From NCBI GenBank assembly GCA_028023455.1, contig JAQFVV010012404.1, positions 13,317,421 through 13,381,420 on the forward strand: 64,000 bases of DNA. Reading direction: 5' to 3'. Below the pieces are notes generated by a model. That model saw nothing but the letters and a program-made list of their open reading frames with translations, ran no database searches and was not told the origin of the DNA. The position numbers and the translations under genes are program-made. Origin of the DNA: Epiperipatus broadwayi. Its lineage: Eukaryota; Onychophora; Udeonychophora; Euonychophora; Peripatidae. Below, piece by piece: positions 37,801 through 50,214 of the stretch (the stretch's first letter is position 1; the number at the start of each line of letters is the position of its first letter).

Positions 37801-38761
37801 GATACATGACTTCATAGATAGATCAGCGATTTTGACTCATTCTGTATTAACCAGGAAGCAGAAAAAATGGTTTAGCAATGCAGAGGCATAGTATTATGCA
37901 TAACCAAATATGTTAATATCATTTTTATATAATTATTACCAACTTCTAATAAATTCAATCTTGTTCCATTTCTCTCCTTTTCTTTAATATTGCTGGCAAT
38001 TGCTTTATATAAACGCACATTTCATTTGCTCTTTTTTTTTCAACTTTCAAAGAGTGAGAAAAAAAAAATTAAAGTGTTCACTCTCTTTTAAAAAAAAAAT
38101 CCAAGCTTACATTTCTGCTTAAGAATAATAACAAGGAAGGACCGACTGAGTTGAGTCTCAAAATAATAATAATAATTTGAGTGACTCTCACTCTAAAAAA
38201 ATTTATGACTGACTGATTAAAAAAATTGTTTCCATCATTTATATCGCGAATTTCAACCAAAGAAAAAAAAACATCTGGAAATCTTTATCTTAAAAAAAAA
38301 ATCAAAGCTTCACAAGTTTGACGTTGGTCACAATCAATAAAGACTTAAAATTGATCGCTATCGTTATCTACATCAAAGCACCTCTTTTGTAAAAATAATC
38401 TTAAGATACAGATAACAACAAAGCTGGAATCTATAGCCATCAGGAATAAGTGTAAAAGCATCTTTGTGTTTGTACAGATGTATTCATTGTGTCACACGTG
38501 TACATTTTTTTTATCTCCTAATCTAACAATCTTAATTACCTTATTTCACACTTTTCTGATTTACTCTATTTTAACAAAATGAAAGTTAAATAAATTTAAC
38601 ACATATTATTAAATAATAAAAAAAAATATTATATAATAAATCACAAAAAAGAACTGCTTATTCGTAATAATAAATCTATACATATAAATCTCTGTATGTA
38701 TAAAAGAATAAAAAAATTTTTTTTTTTTTTAATAATTGAATACTATATATATATATCTACA
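34861..38761 (-). repeat. 5' LTR of the LARD (3901 bp)
   Basis: This is the upstream copy in element orientation. Its inner end TGTAACAATATTTATAAATT adjoins the primer-binding site with a two-base spacer. Its outer end TATATCTACA adjoins the ATAT target copy. Poly(A)/poly(T) runs and AT-rich trinucleotide runs (GATGAT, AATAAT) are common inside. Confidence 0.93.
38004..38013 (-). promoter_or_regulatory. Candidate TATA box in 5' LTR
   Basis: The minus strand reads TTTATATAAAG about 750 bases into the LTR, and the same site is kept in the other LTR (31189-31198). It lies in a less AT-biased patch ('gcaattgc', 'gcgtttata'). In such AT-rich DNA a TATA match alone is weak evidence. Confidence 0.25.
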
Positions 38762-38765
38762 ATAT

Positions 38766-39332
38766 ATATGTAGAATAATAAAGTGTTAAAATAACGTAGT
38801 TTCCAAAAACTCAAACAGATGTTCTTTTCTTTTTATATTGCTATTCTTTTTTTAAATTTAAAAAAAAATTAAAATATTTTCCTTGTAATTCTTTTAATCC
38901 ATAGGTTTTAATTTGGAACAGTTAATATTTAATTCCAATGTTGAATAGTAATATTTTTATAAAAGAAAAAGTTATTTAAAAAGAAATCATTTTTTTTTCT
39001 TCTCTTCAATAACAAAAGACCAAATGAATCTCCTCATGTGTTTTGTTTCAATTTCATGCTTAATTTAAATATTAATTATTATCAATAAATATTAAGCTCT
39101 AATAATATATATATATATATATATATATAATCATTTATTTTTCAATTTCAAATCTGGTAATTACTTGAAAGCTTGACATTATGGTATGTATTATTTAAAA
39201 TTTATATGTATATATAAGTAGTATATATGTATATGTATACATATTAATATAGTCAAATAGATTTTATATTTATAAATAGTTTCATTAGAGATAAAAGTAT
39301 GTTAGGTTAATAATAACTGGAAGTTACTATTA

Positions 39333-39334
<2 letters not shown>
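38766..39334. other. AT-rich DNA, no gene recognised
   Basis: It contains a (TA)n tract at 39106-39130 and alternating 'tatatgtatatatg' words near 39205-39245. Nothing else is recognised. Confidence 0.5.

Positions 39335-39386
<52 letters not shown>
39335..39386. repeat. (TA)n tract left of retrozyme-like element
   Basis: About 26 TA units end exactly where the 39387 monomer starts. A matching tract flanks the other side (40624-40679), which suggests insertion into a (TA)n site. Confidence 0.9.
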
Positions 39387-39389
<3 letters not shown>

Positions 39390-39535
39390 AAACAAAACAA
39401 GTTATAAATTTCATTAACTTCCTTATAGCTTGCATTTAATGATCACTAGTTGGAGCTTTACCATTATCTCCATACAAGCTTTGTTTACATAAATGCTGAG
39501 AGAGATAAAATTTAATATCTTTTTCGTTGTCTCCA

Positions 39536-39582
39536 CCTTCAGATCAACTGATTTCAAGCTAATTGGCTGTCATCAGTGAAGG
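39536..39582 (-). ncRNA. Type I hammerhead ribozyme, intact core
   Basis: On the minus strand stem I is CCTTCA pairing with TGAAGG (six Watson-Crick pairs). The core is CTGATGA. Stem II pairs AGC with GCT across a CAATTA loop. GAA is followed by stem III ATCA/TGAT with a GT loop and then C. All catalytic core bases are present. The closing pair of stem II (C against T) is mismatched, which could weaken but not exclude activity. Confidence 0.82.
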
Positions 39583-40038
39583 GTAGGGACTAGAAACTAG
39601 ATCTAAACACTAACTCTAAACTCAGCATTTATGAAACATGTTTCTATCAGCTTGCAAGCGTGAATTTTTCAGATACATAAATATCTTCAAATCCAGTTAA
39701 ACAAACTAGACAGCTATATGGGTCTGAAGTCAGTTCAGTTTCACAAGCATGAATTTTTCAAATATGTAAATATCTTCAAATCCAGTCAAACAAATTAGAT
39801 AGCTATATGGGTCTGAATTCAGTTCAGTTTCACTATATAGTAAAAGTCTCTGCAATTTATATCATTGCAAAAACCTTCAAGGAAACATTTATGATAAACA
39901 AAACAAGTTATAAACCTTGTAACTTGCTCATAGCTTGCATTTTATGATCACTAGATGGAGCTCTCCCAATAGCTCACTAACAAGCTTAGTTTACATAAAC
40001 ACTGAGAGAGATAGAATTCAATATCTCATTGTCTCCAA

Positions 40039-40083
40039 CCTTTAAACCATGATTTGAAGCTAATTGGCTTACATCAGTAAAGG
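40039..40083 (-). ncRNA. Hammerhead ribozyme, core mutated (A9, G12)
   Basis: This is the same site in unit 2. Stem I is CCTTTA/TAAAGG, a paired change relative to unit 1. Stem II AAGC/GCTT is fully paired. The core reads CTGATGT and CAAA in place of CTGATGA and GAAA, so it is predicted inactive. Confidence 0.75.
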
Positions 40084-40482
40084 GTAGGAAGACTAGAAAC
40101 TAGAGCTAAACACCAACTCTACAATCAGCATTCATGAAACATGTTTCTATCAGTTTGAATGCACAAATTTTTCAGATACGTAAATATCTTTAAATCCAGT
40201 CAAACAAATTACATAGCTATATGGGTCTGAATTCAGTTCAGTTTTACCATATAGCAAAAACCTCTGCAATCTATATCATTGCAAAATCCTTGGAGGGTAC
40301 ATTTATGATAAATAAAACAAGTTATAAATTTTGTAACCTGCTCATATAGCTATCTAGTTTGTTTGACTGGATTTGAAGATATTTACATATCTGAAAAATT
40401 TGTGCTTTCAAACTGATAGAAACATGTTTCATAAATGCTGATTGTAGAGTTGGTGGTTAGATCTAGTTTCTAGTCTTCCTAC

Positions 40483-40527
40483 TCTTTACTGATGTGAGAC
40501 AACTAGCTCGAAACCATGGTTTAAAGG
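40483..40527 (+). ncRNA. Hammerhead ribozyme in inverted unit, A9 mutated
   Basis: This is the inverted copy. Stem I is TCTTTA/TAAAGG, stem II GAG/CTC, GAAA is intact, and stem III is ACC/GGT with an AT loop as in the 9.1 kb element. The core reads CTGATGT, sharing the A9 change with unit 2, so it is predicted inactive or very weak. Confidence 0.75.
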
Positions 40528-40622
40528 TTGGAGACAATGAAAGAGATATTTAATTCTAACCCTCTCAGTATTTATGTAAACTAAGCTTGTTCATGAGCTA
40601 TTGGTAAAGCTCCATCTAGTAG

Positions 40623-40623
<1 letters not shown>

Positions 40624-40679
<56 letters not shown>
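40624..40679. repeat. (TA)n tract right of retrozyme-like element
   Basis: About 28 TA units. The tract is followed by TTGTAACC, a word that also follows (TA)n at 45081 and, as TTGTAACA, at 28055. Confidence 0.9.
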
Positions 40680-40682
<3 letters not shown>

Positions 40683-43600
40683 AACCTAGTGTTATTGACA
40701 CTTGGTTTACTTGGCATTATTTCTGCAGGAAATTAATGCTATTCTTTAAAGAAATAAAAAGATAAAATAACAATAGTAATAATTGATTAATAAAGTATGC
40801 TATTCACTCACTTTGGCATGTTTTGGGTGAATAACTAATAGATTTAATAACTCAATGTCATTTATAAAGAGAGAACATGAATAATTTAATTGAGATATTA
40901 ATAATTAGAGCAAATTAATATGGTATAAAAGCTAAACAGTAATTGATATTGGATGGGTAGAGGGGAGAGTGGATGAATGTCTTATCATAAAGCACAATAA
41001 CTTCTGGTAATTTCTTTTTGTAAAAAAAAAAAGAAATAATGTTTAAAGAATTATACATCACTGATTGTTAATTTAATGTATTTATTATTATTTTTTATAT
41101 TGTCAAATTACTTTGTAATCCAGGTAAATAATACTAAAACTATATGATTGTAATAGGTTTTTCCTTTCTTTTGTTTATGTTATAATCAAATGATTATTTT
41201 TCTGTAAGAGGTCGCTAAAGTAAAAAAAAAAAAAAAATAACAACAAAACAGGACAGCCAATTACATAATCGAGATTATTTTTTTTTGAAAAAAGATATAG
41301 TCTGCTTTTAGTTTTCAAGGAAGGAACAGTGCTGAAATTTGGTAACTCAATTTTTTTCATTTTATTTTGCAGAAATAAATGTAATCAAAGTAAAATTTTA
41401 ATAATATAATGTGTGGCTAAATTTTTTTGATAAGGCGTCCTGATTTTCTTTGCCATCTACCTATTTAAAAACCTTTTATACTTAAAATTTTATTGTCTCG
41501 CGCTAAAGTTCAAAAATGACAGATGTAACTAAAGGAGTCACGAAAAATTATATTATATCTAAATTAAGGAAAAGAAGTGATTTCCAAAAAAAAATTAATT
41601 ATTTATTAACTTTATGTCATTTATTGATATTTTCTTGGTATAGAAAGAAAAAAATAATAATAATTGAAAGAAATATTTTGAAACCAAGGAAAATCAACTA
41701 GAAACATTTTCGCGCTCTTTCTAAATATTGTCTGCCTTTACAAGTAATGTAGTTACATACGTTAAAATATGTTTTATTCACCAAGAATTGTCTGGAAATA
41801 ATAATAATGATAAATAAGATTAAATTATGCACCTGTATATTTTTTTTTGGAAAAAAAATATAAACTTTCTCAGAGTAAATATAGGAAGAGTTATATAGGG
41901 GCATTCTTACGGAGAAGTTACCGTTAAAAAATTTATAATTCCTAAAGTATGAACAAAACCAAATATCTTAGTGACTTAATGATAAAAATAAATGATATAT
42001 TATATTACACATCAGTTGGATTTATTAAAACTTCCTATACATGTAAATCAGCTGCAGTTATTATCAGAATAATCTCTCGGAAAAATTGCGCATTTCCGTC
42101 CATAAGTAAGCTAGCTAATATGAATTGTACGTATCGTCAATAATAAAAAAGAAAAGAATTGTGTATGTTTATCGTCTATCGTCAACTGTTCATTATGTTA
42201 GAATATGTATATTTTATTTTCTTTGGATCCCAAAATTGTAGCAGTTTAATTCAAGTAAGAATTAATCTTCAATTATGCTATATGTTTCTTTACCTAATTT
42301 TATAGAAGCACAAAATAAAAGAACACTTTTATTTAAAGGAAGTGATAAAAATGCGTTTATTGTTTTTAAACTTGCTTTGTGAAATACGACTGGATAAAGC
42401 TCTTCACCTGGACCAATTGCTCAACAGAAAAACATTTTCTAATGAGAGAATATGCACGTGTTAATTAATGATTGTTTAAAACTAAGTTATAAATGATATG
42501 TATTTTTTTTTGTTATATCACATAGGTTAAAGTCTGTATGGTCAAGGGATATTTAATAACCTTGTAATGACAAAGGTATGTTTTAATATAATTATTCTAG
42601 GTTAAGTTGATATTTAACACGAAAGAAAAAAATCTATAAAATATGTTTTAATTATTACATACAATTGTAGGTAGAAATTTTGTATGTTAGATACGTAAAA
42701 GAAAAATATTTAGATATTTAAGGGGTAAAATAAATATTGAAAATTATCAGAAGTAACTAAAGAAAAAAAATGCTATAACAAAATATTTCTTGTTAAAGTT
42801 TTGAAACGAATTTATACTGTATTAATTGAGGAATTTATTCCTAATTATTCTTAAATAAAACATCCACTTTATTTAGTTTAAGATAGTATGCTACCAACTA
42901 TTTTTGAATGTTCCTTTATTAAAATTAAAATTATTATACTTTTATTCTATGATGTCCATTGATTTCAGATGTTGATCAAAGTATACACGGTAACATAAGT
43001 TTATTATAATCAGTGTATTTACTTATCCTGCCCAGATATAGCATTGGTATATGCTTAATATTCGCATAGGTAATAATTATAATGTATTTAATTTGTGGGA
43101 TGAAAAATGATCTCCCCAAAAGCTTTGTTTTCCATGAGAGGAAGATTTTAAATATAATGTTCGGGTATGTTTATAGCCCAAGTGATCGATTCTCATAGAT
43201 AGGACGATCAAGAATTTATCTAGCATTTAGTATGCTTCATTCGTTTAAATCCCAGGAGAGGATTGTATTTGGTGTGTGTTCGTTGTATGCCCAAGTAAGA
43301 GGCAAGAAACCACCAAAATATTTTAATGTAGTAGATTACTCTACAGACCTTCGTGGTTATTCCATATTCCTCATGTGAAAATAAAGATAGCTCCACCATG
43401 GAAGGTGTTGATTATTGTGCTTAATTTTGAAAGTTCGGGCAAGATAAAGGTTATATTGGAGGTGTTAGTTCCTCAAGATCCACTTTAGTATAAATAGTGC
43501 GTTAGTAACTAGGATCGATATCTGTATTGTGCTGCTAAATATTGCTAGTATTTGACAAGTAAATCAATGGAGAAAGTAATTAAAATTGCGTAATTTAAAA

Positions 43601-45049
43601 CGCTTATAACATGAAGGAATATTCAAATGCAATATTTAATTCTGGTTAGTAATTAAATAATACTCATATTTAAAATTATACGTATGAATAAAATTTGTAT
43701 CATAACTTAAGTTAGCATTAAGTTAAACGTAAGAAGGTAAATGTGACTTCTGATAACTGGCCTATAATTAGAATAGGTTATCCCATTAAAGACCATAAAT
43801 AAAGTAAATGTATTAGAAATAAATTTAATATTTTGCGTATTGCAGATGATTGGATTAATCATTTAAAAAAAAAAAAAATAGTTAGTCAATAATTTTGAAT
43901 AAAAGCTTCTACAAGGTTACCAAAATTTAATAATTAATGTATTGGTAATGAAATGTACTTGTAGTTAATCAATCCATATGATTGCATACAGGAGAAGTAG
44001 TAACCTCTAGTCCATAACCAAAAGAGTATACAGATTAATATCAGTTATATTTTATATTTTTGTATTACTATGGGATTATTGAATAAATGTTCATATATTT
44101 TTTTTGTGATAATAATAAATTATAGTCTTGTTAAAATTTGTTGTAGATTCATTTTTTTTGTTTTTATATGCTAAATATAAGTGTTTGCACAATATTTGCA
44201 AAACCTTTTCTTGAGTCCGAAATCATTTCAAACCCTTAAAAACTTAATAGACCAGAGAAATAAATTTAAGCAGATCGGAATATGTCATTATATTTTAGTT
44301 TAATGATAATTATTTATGGAGTTGAAAACTTAAGACTAAACATTCACCTTTGTGTAAAAAAAAAAAAAAAAAATGAATTTTTTTTCCAAACCATTAACTT
44401 TGGTTGCACATTATTCCATTCCCATTTAGTTAAATTGTCTAAGTAATAAATCTTAGTTATATGATTGTGTTGTCATGGATGATGGAAGGACACAAAAAGC
44501 ACCCTTGTCTTTTTATTATTCTGACTGAGATTCTGGAAAAAAGGGCTGTGTTATTCAAAATTATACGTCATTATTGAATAGAATTATCATCTCTTTAAAT
44601 AATATAGCAGTTGATATGAGAGATGAAGACACATTGAATTTAAGTAAAATAAATGTTTCCTATAGCCGACCAGAATGCCAGTCATATGCGACAACACAAT
44701 ACCGCCGAGCATTTCCTTACATGAAACAAAGAACCCTGAGATTAATATTATTATAATTATTCTTTAAATTAATAAGTGATCAATTATTGTTGTTATTACA
44801 ATCGTGGCATGGCTTAAGAGAATTGAATGTACAATTGTATTATATGAAAAGTATTTTAGATCATATTGGAAAATTAATGGATATGTTGCTTTATTTTGGT
44901 TGCCTTAATTTCCAACAACCTGAAAAATTAGTGTCATGGGTGAAAAGTGAAAACAAAATAACCTAATACAGCTCAGAGTATGATTAGTGTCATAGGTGTA
45001 AACAAATAAATAAATACTTACAGCTTTAGAGAATATATTTATTAGGTTA

Positions 45050-45050
<1 letters not shown>
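40680..45050. other. AT-rich DNA, no gene recognised
   Basis: No domain, inverted terminus or tandem array was recognised. The part 43100-43550 is less AT-biased and contains phrases that nearly repeat ('gtatgtttatagcccaag' and 'gttcgttgtatgcccaag'), possibly a decayed repeat. Short plus-strand frames at 41516-41701, 41949-42143 and 44574-44756 have no similarity I recognise. Confidence 0.45.

Positions 45051-45081
<31 letters not shown>
45051..45081. repeat. (TA)n microsatellite
   Basis: About 15 TA units, immediately followed by TGTAACCTCTCACC, the start of a distinct sequence block. Confidence 0.9.
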
Positions 45082-45084
<3 letters not shown>

Positions 45085-48000
45085 AACCTCTCACCACCGA
45101 TCACTATCTCAAACAAATACCCGGGGCGCCAATTCTATGGATCATAGAATAAACTATTGAACTAATCTTATTTTAAAACTATCAATGAGGCTCTTAAATA
45201 AAGTTTCACCAGAACCTAGCTCAGTTGAGAAATACAGAGGTCTATGAGGTGTAAAATGTACGTTAGATGTGAGAAGAAATATTATAATTAATAAGAAATA
45301 AAGCATCTATGATCTAAAATAAATAGAAATTAAATTGGTAAAATTCTACCATCTAAAATTAACTAATTATAGTCTATACTTCACCTCCTCCCATCATCCA
45401 CATGCACTGAACAACCTCTACTATATTAGAAAATTAAACTTATAAATAAAATGTAACATTTAGAAATTATAATGTATAACAAGTTGGATCTGAACTTAAA
45501 CTAAACTTATCATTACTAAATTTTAATTATACACTAATCTAATCTAGTTAACTATATTTAATATTTAATCTAAATATTAATTGAATATCTCAGGGAAACT
45601 ATTTACGGCATGGCTTAATCTAAAATCTCTACCTCTCAACAACTATTATTTAATATTATGACAATAATGGAATAAATTAAGCAATATCCTAACAAAATAA
45701 TAATAGTTAGATAATGAAAGAAATGGGGGTACATTTTGATTTCAATTCATCATCTAAACAATAACTGAATGATAAACCTTTAGAGAATTTGTAACTAATT
45801 AACATTTCATACAGTGTTTGGATCAAGGAAATCAATATCATCATATCTGGATATGTTCATCATTAAATTAAATAAAATGCACAATCATATCATATTAGAT
45901 AAAGTAAATGTGTGAGCATGTGTGGAAATGTGAAACACGAATGTATGTTAAAGAAGAATCTTGAATACAATTTTGAATAATAAAACATTTATTACAAAAA
46001 AAAATATAGTTAAGTAAACATTTAATTTTTTTACAATTTGTACAGATATAAATTCTGGATGTATTAACATCATTGGTTGAAAACCTATATAATAGCAGAA
46101 ATTACAAGATAATTTTCTAACTTATTACCTGATACATTTTGTCTATCAAGTCACTTTGATTAACGTATGGCATCACATTATATCTTTAACCCTAAAGAAT
46201 AAATTAAAATAAAATACTTATGTTTTATGGCAAAAATGGTTTTCAGTTATCAGTCACTTCTGATAAACATATGGAACTGAAATAATATAGCCTTACATTT
46301 CTGGCAATCAACTACAGAATTTATTTTATATTTGACAACTTTTCTTTTATATCACTCTTAAATTATTAATTAATCTAATAAGTCTATAACAAACAATATA
46401 GATTAAATATTTCAATTACATTATAAAATAAAAATAAAATCTTGGCATTTTTACTTTAAAATGCACATTAACTAAAATAAGGGTTTTGAACCTAAGAATA
46501 AATGCAAAATAGGATTAAATTATACTTTGCAACATGGAAATAATTCTATCAATTAGCTATGTGTTATCTTTGCCACAATAGAAATAAAGAATTCTACTAA
46601 TTACTTATGCGTTATTTCCTTTGCTTGCTTACTCGATGATGATTGACTATTGAAAATTGATGATATGAAATTTTAAATGATACATGTAATATGATTTAAA
46701 ATGATAATTAGAGTTATACACTAATAATGGATTTTTCTATATCTTTCAAATTAAAATTTTATGCATGAGTCTGTATTATGCTGTGTGTCATAGAATAAAT
46801 AATTAATACTAATCAATCCAATCGGTTTACTTATGAATGTGTAAATAAATCATAATACGGACAATGACAATGGACCAAACAAGCTTCAGCACTAATTTTA
46901 ACACAGCTGTTTTGTGAGAAAATCAATTCTACTTTTATTCTTCTTCTTATCAATATATTAATTAGCTGGCACATGACCATGAGTAAGATGAAAGCATTCT
47001 ATAAGCACATGGGATAAAAGATTTTCACAATTCTAATTTTATAACTAACAAGACAATAACTCCCAAGTCTAACTTCTGAGACTACATAAACTGGTGGGAA
47101 TAAATCTCATCACCAAAACATCAGGGAGATAAAATACTTGGCTTCACATACACTAACTCATAATATCAAATATCAAAACTGAAGGATTCAATCCACTCCT
47201 ATCAAATACTTCTATGACAAAGGGATTTTACTTTATCCCATAAGATATACTAGGCAATCTACCATGTCAAATATTCAAATAACAAAAAAAAATTATTAGA
47301 TCCTACAACACACAATAAGCCACTAAACACTTTTCTTATCAAACATAATAAAGAACAATAAACTCATGTTTAAACAAATTCTAATCTTTCAAATTTGAAT
47401 AGTCCATTCCCATCCTCCGAAAGCGATAGATTTTATATCATTTTTACTTGCAAATTACACATTATTATAGTTGAGTTTTATAATATGCACACACATACAA
47501 GCATAATAATAATACAGACAATTCAAATCCTAGTAGATAAGGAACTACTGTGAAAATATTAATTACTAACTGTAAACGCAATAATGGGTAAACATTTCAT
47601 ATCTGACATAAAATTTATAACTTAAAAACATATTAATTACAGTTGAGAAAAAAGGCAATATTAAGACAAAATAATCTTTTTATAGTGCAATTATATTAGC
47701 ACAAATCCAAAGCAAAAGTTTGGCTTAGATAAATAATAAAGCTTTATGTTCTAGGTTAAATAATTATTGAAAATAATGATTTTCTAATCTATTAAAAAAA
47801 TGCAAAGATATACTATCAGATTTTATGTAATGAAACTCTTTTAAAATAATTGTTCACCTCTTTTAACCTTAAATGGACGTCTCCATTTTACCAAGCACGT
47901 ACGTTTATATACGGCACATGATAAAGCTTAAACTAAAATAATAATAATAAATACCTTGTATAATATTCCCCTAATATTATACATTTAGAAGACATTCATG

Positions 48001-48177
48001 GAGACATAATAAATATAATAATAAAAATAATAAAATCATAAAACAACCTTTAAACTATCTACATACTAAATACAATTAAATAATAAATAAATAAATAAAG
48101 TTCTTGTTTTTCTCTTCTGGGTTGAAAACGAAAAGTTTATTACAGTTTATACATGACATCCCTTGGTCATGTCTTAA
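45082..48177. other. AT-rich block, possibly an LTR remnant
   Basis: The block opens with TGTAACC after a (TA)n tract, like the LTR at 28056. It has a GC-rich patch (45121-45133, reading on the minus strand TGGCGCCCCGGGT) that looks like a primer-binding site. I found no second LTR copy, no ORF and no terminal repeat, so this remains a suggestion. The rest is AT-rich without recognised features. Confidence 0.25.
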
Positions 48178-48477
<300 letters not shown>

Positions 48478-49763
48478 CACACAGAGATAAATATTGACAA
48501 AGACAACACATTCCTGCAGGAAAACAAATAATATTATTTTAACTCCAGTATAGCACATTCAATGTTCTTAGTGAAGCTAATGAAATTTCTGTTAATGTTA
48601 TATAAAAGAAGTAATAATTCACATTTCATTCATATATTTCATGTTTTTTTTTTCAGAGCCATTCATAAAATGTATATAATTATTTGAACTGATAACATTT
48701 ATTTAACTTTCCGTGAGCTGGTTGCAATATTCTATATGAGAAATTCCATCGCAAATAAAGAGGACAATTAATAAAGCAAAAGTCATATTCAGTTTCATTG
48801 ATTTTCTAAATCGATTTCTCATAATAGTTGGGAAAAATAATTAGATAATTAGTTGAATCATACATTTAGTCTTATTTTCTAATAGGCAAAAAAAAATTAT
48901 AAATAGTCAGGCAAGTATTTCAATGAAATGATAATAAATAAATGATTCCTATACATCTTTTTAAACCTTCTTCTTTATAACTAGCACAAAATTTATCACA
49001 AAGAGTTCTTGAGAGACTTAATAATAGTTCACATATTTTTCTGACATAATAAAGGTATGCAAATGCTGCAGTTGTTCCCTTAATACTATAATTAAGATTT
49101 AAGAATAATAATTTTGAAAAATAAACATACATTCTTCTGACTTCATCATAAGTAGGCTTAAAGTTTAAATAAAATAATTTTAAAGTATAATTACATACTT
49201 CCATTCCATTCTTCATATTACTAATTAATTTTAAATACATTATAATGTAGATACACTCATGCATTTAAAATAATGATTGAGAATTCTGAAACTGTCAATT
49301 AAGAATAAAATTATTGTACCTTTAGATTGTTCATGCGAACATTGTCCCGAAACTTTTTAGTACTTTAAACTTTCAACTTGGTTTTTTTCTTGGAAGAATA
49401 GGTTTTTAATAAAATTGTAATATTAAGCTTTGTTTAGATAATACTTTGAAGTTCTATCAGTAGACAATTTTGGTAGTCTTTGTTGGTAGTCTTCTTTGGT
49501 AGTTCTTTTTAGTTGTCCCCTCTAGAATTATATTTAACCCTTTTTATAGCCATCAAAAAAAAATTACACAGCATTTATTCTTCCAATCCAAAGTCGTTTG
49601 AAAATTCAAAGATCATCAGACAGAGACTAAGACTTAATTTATGCAAGAAACTTTCTTGTAGAGAAAAAAATAGAAACAAAAAAAAACTATTTTTGTCTTT
49701 TAAATAAATAAAAAAAAAATATTAAATATTAAATTGAACTAAGAATTAAATATTCTGTACTTC
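48478..49763. other. AT-rich DNA, no gene recognised
   Basis: A 114-codon minus-strand frame (48920-49264) has no recognisable domain. Nothing else stands out. Confidence 0.4.
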
Positions 49764-50214
49764 TTAACCCTTTGAGACCGAAAACCGCTTTTTTACGCAT
49801 TAAAAAAAGTTTGCAATTTCGACCGCAATAGCGTGCAAACCGTATACGTCACAGTTACGCTTTTTTTTTCTTTCTCTCCGCCATTTTTCTATCTTTTTGT
49901 ACGTCTAAAAATTTTTTCTGTGCGATGAAAATTAGATTTTTTATAGCAATTTTTGTAAAGTACATTATTAAAATTTTGTAATTTTTTTTATCTTTCTAGA
50001 TTTTATCAACTGATAAAAAAAATATACGGAGAAAACAATTATTTTCGCCGCTAAACGTAATTACGATTCTAACGAACTTTTCTGTTGATGTGTTTGATTT
50101 TGAGGTTTCGTATTCCCCATTACCTGTAAGTATTCAACATTCATCATCATCATCTCCCACTAATATATAATAATTGCTTGTAATTCCTTTGGGTTATTTA
50201 TTTTATTTTATTTA

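Larger units (their letters stand above)
28056..38761 (-). mobile_element. Gypsy-type LARD with 3.9 kb LTRs
   Basis: A 10.7 kb element lies between direct copies of ATAT (28052-28055 and 38762-38765; the target is a (TA)n tract, so the true duplication length is ambiguous). On the minus strand each LTR starts TGTAGATATA and ends TTGTTACA. Interior order: primer-binding site, leader with short repeats, gag-like ORF, the last about 60 codons of a Gypsy integrase, purine tract. Protease, RT, RNase H and most of integrase are absent, so mobility would need proteins from a relative. The interior (2866 bp) is shorter than one LTR. This architecture matches large retrotransposon derivatives (LARDs), best known from plants. 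The LTRs differ by about a dozen substitutions in the first 900 bases by eye, so the insertion is fairly young. Confidence 0.9.
39387..40623. mobile_element. Retrozyme-like repeat element, second copy
   Basis: Monomer starts (gataaa(c/t)aaaacaagttataaa) lie at 39387, 39893 and 40307. Unit 2 is 414 bp. Unit 1 is 506 bp because it contains an internal direct duplication of about 92 bp (the stretch with 'atatcttcaaatccagt' and 'agctatatgggtctga'). A third unit begins at 40307 and switches near 40345 to the reverse complement, which runs to 40623. Each full unit and the inverted part hold one hammerhead motif. Phrases such as 'atatcttcaaa(t/c)ccag' and 'agctatatggg' and 'cgaaaccatggt' are shared with the 9.0-10.0 kb element, so both belong to one superfamily. 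There is no ORF. Both flanks are (TA)n. Confidence 0.8.

Noticed and set aside
45115-45140. TGGCGCCCCGGGT on the minus strand as a primer-binding site
   Set aside because: No LTR pair, no purine tract and no retroelement ORF in the following 3 kb.
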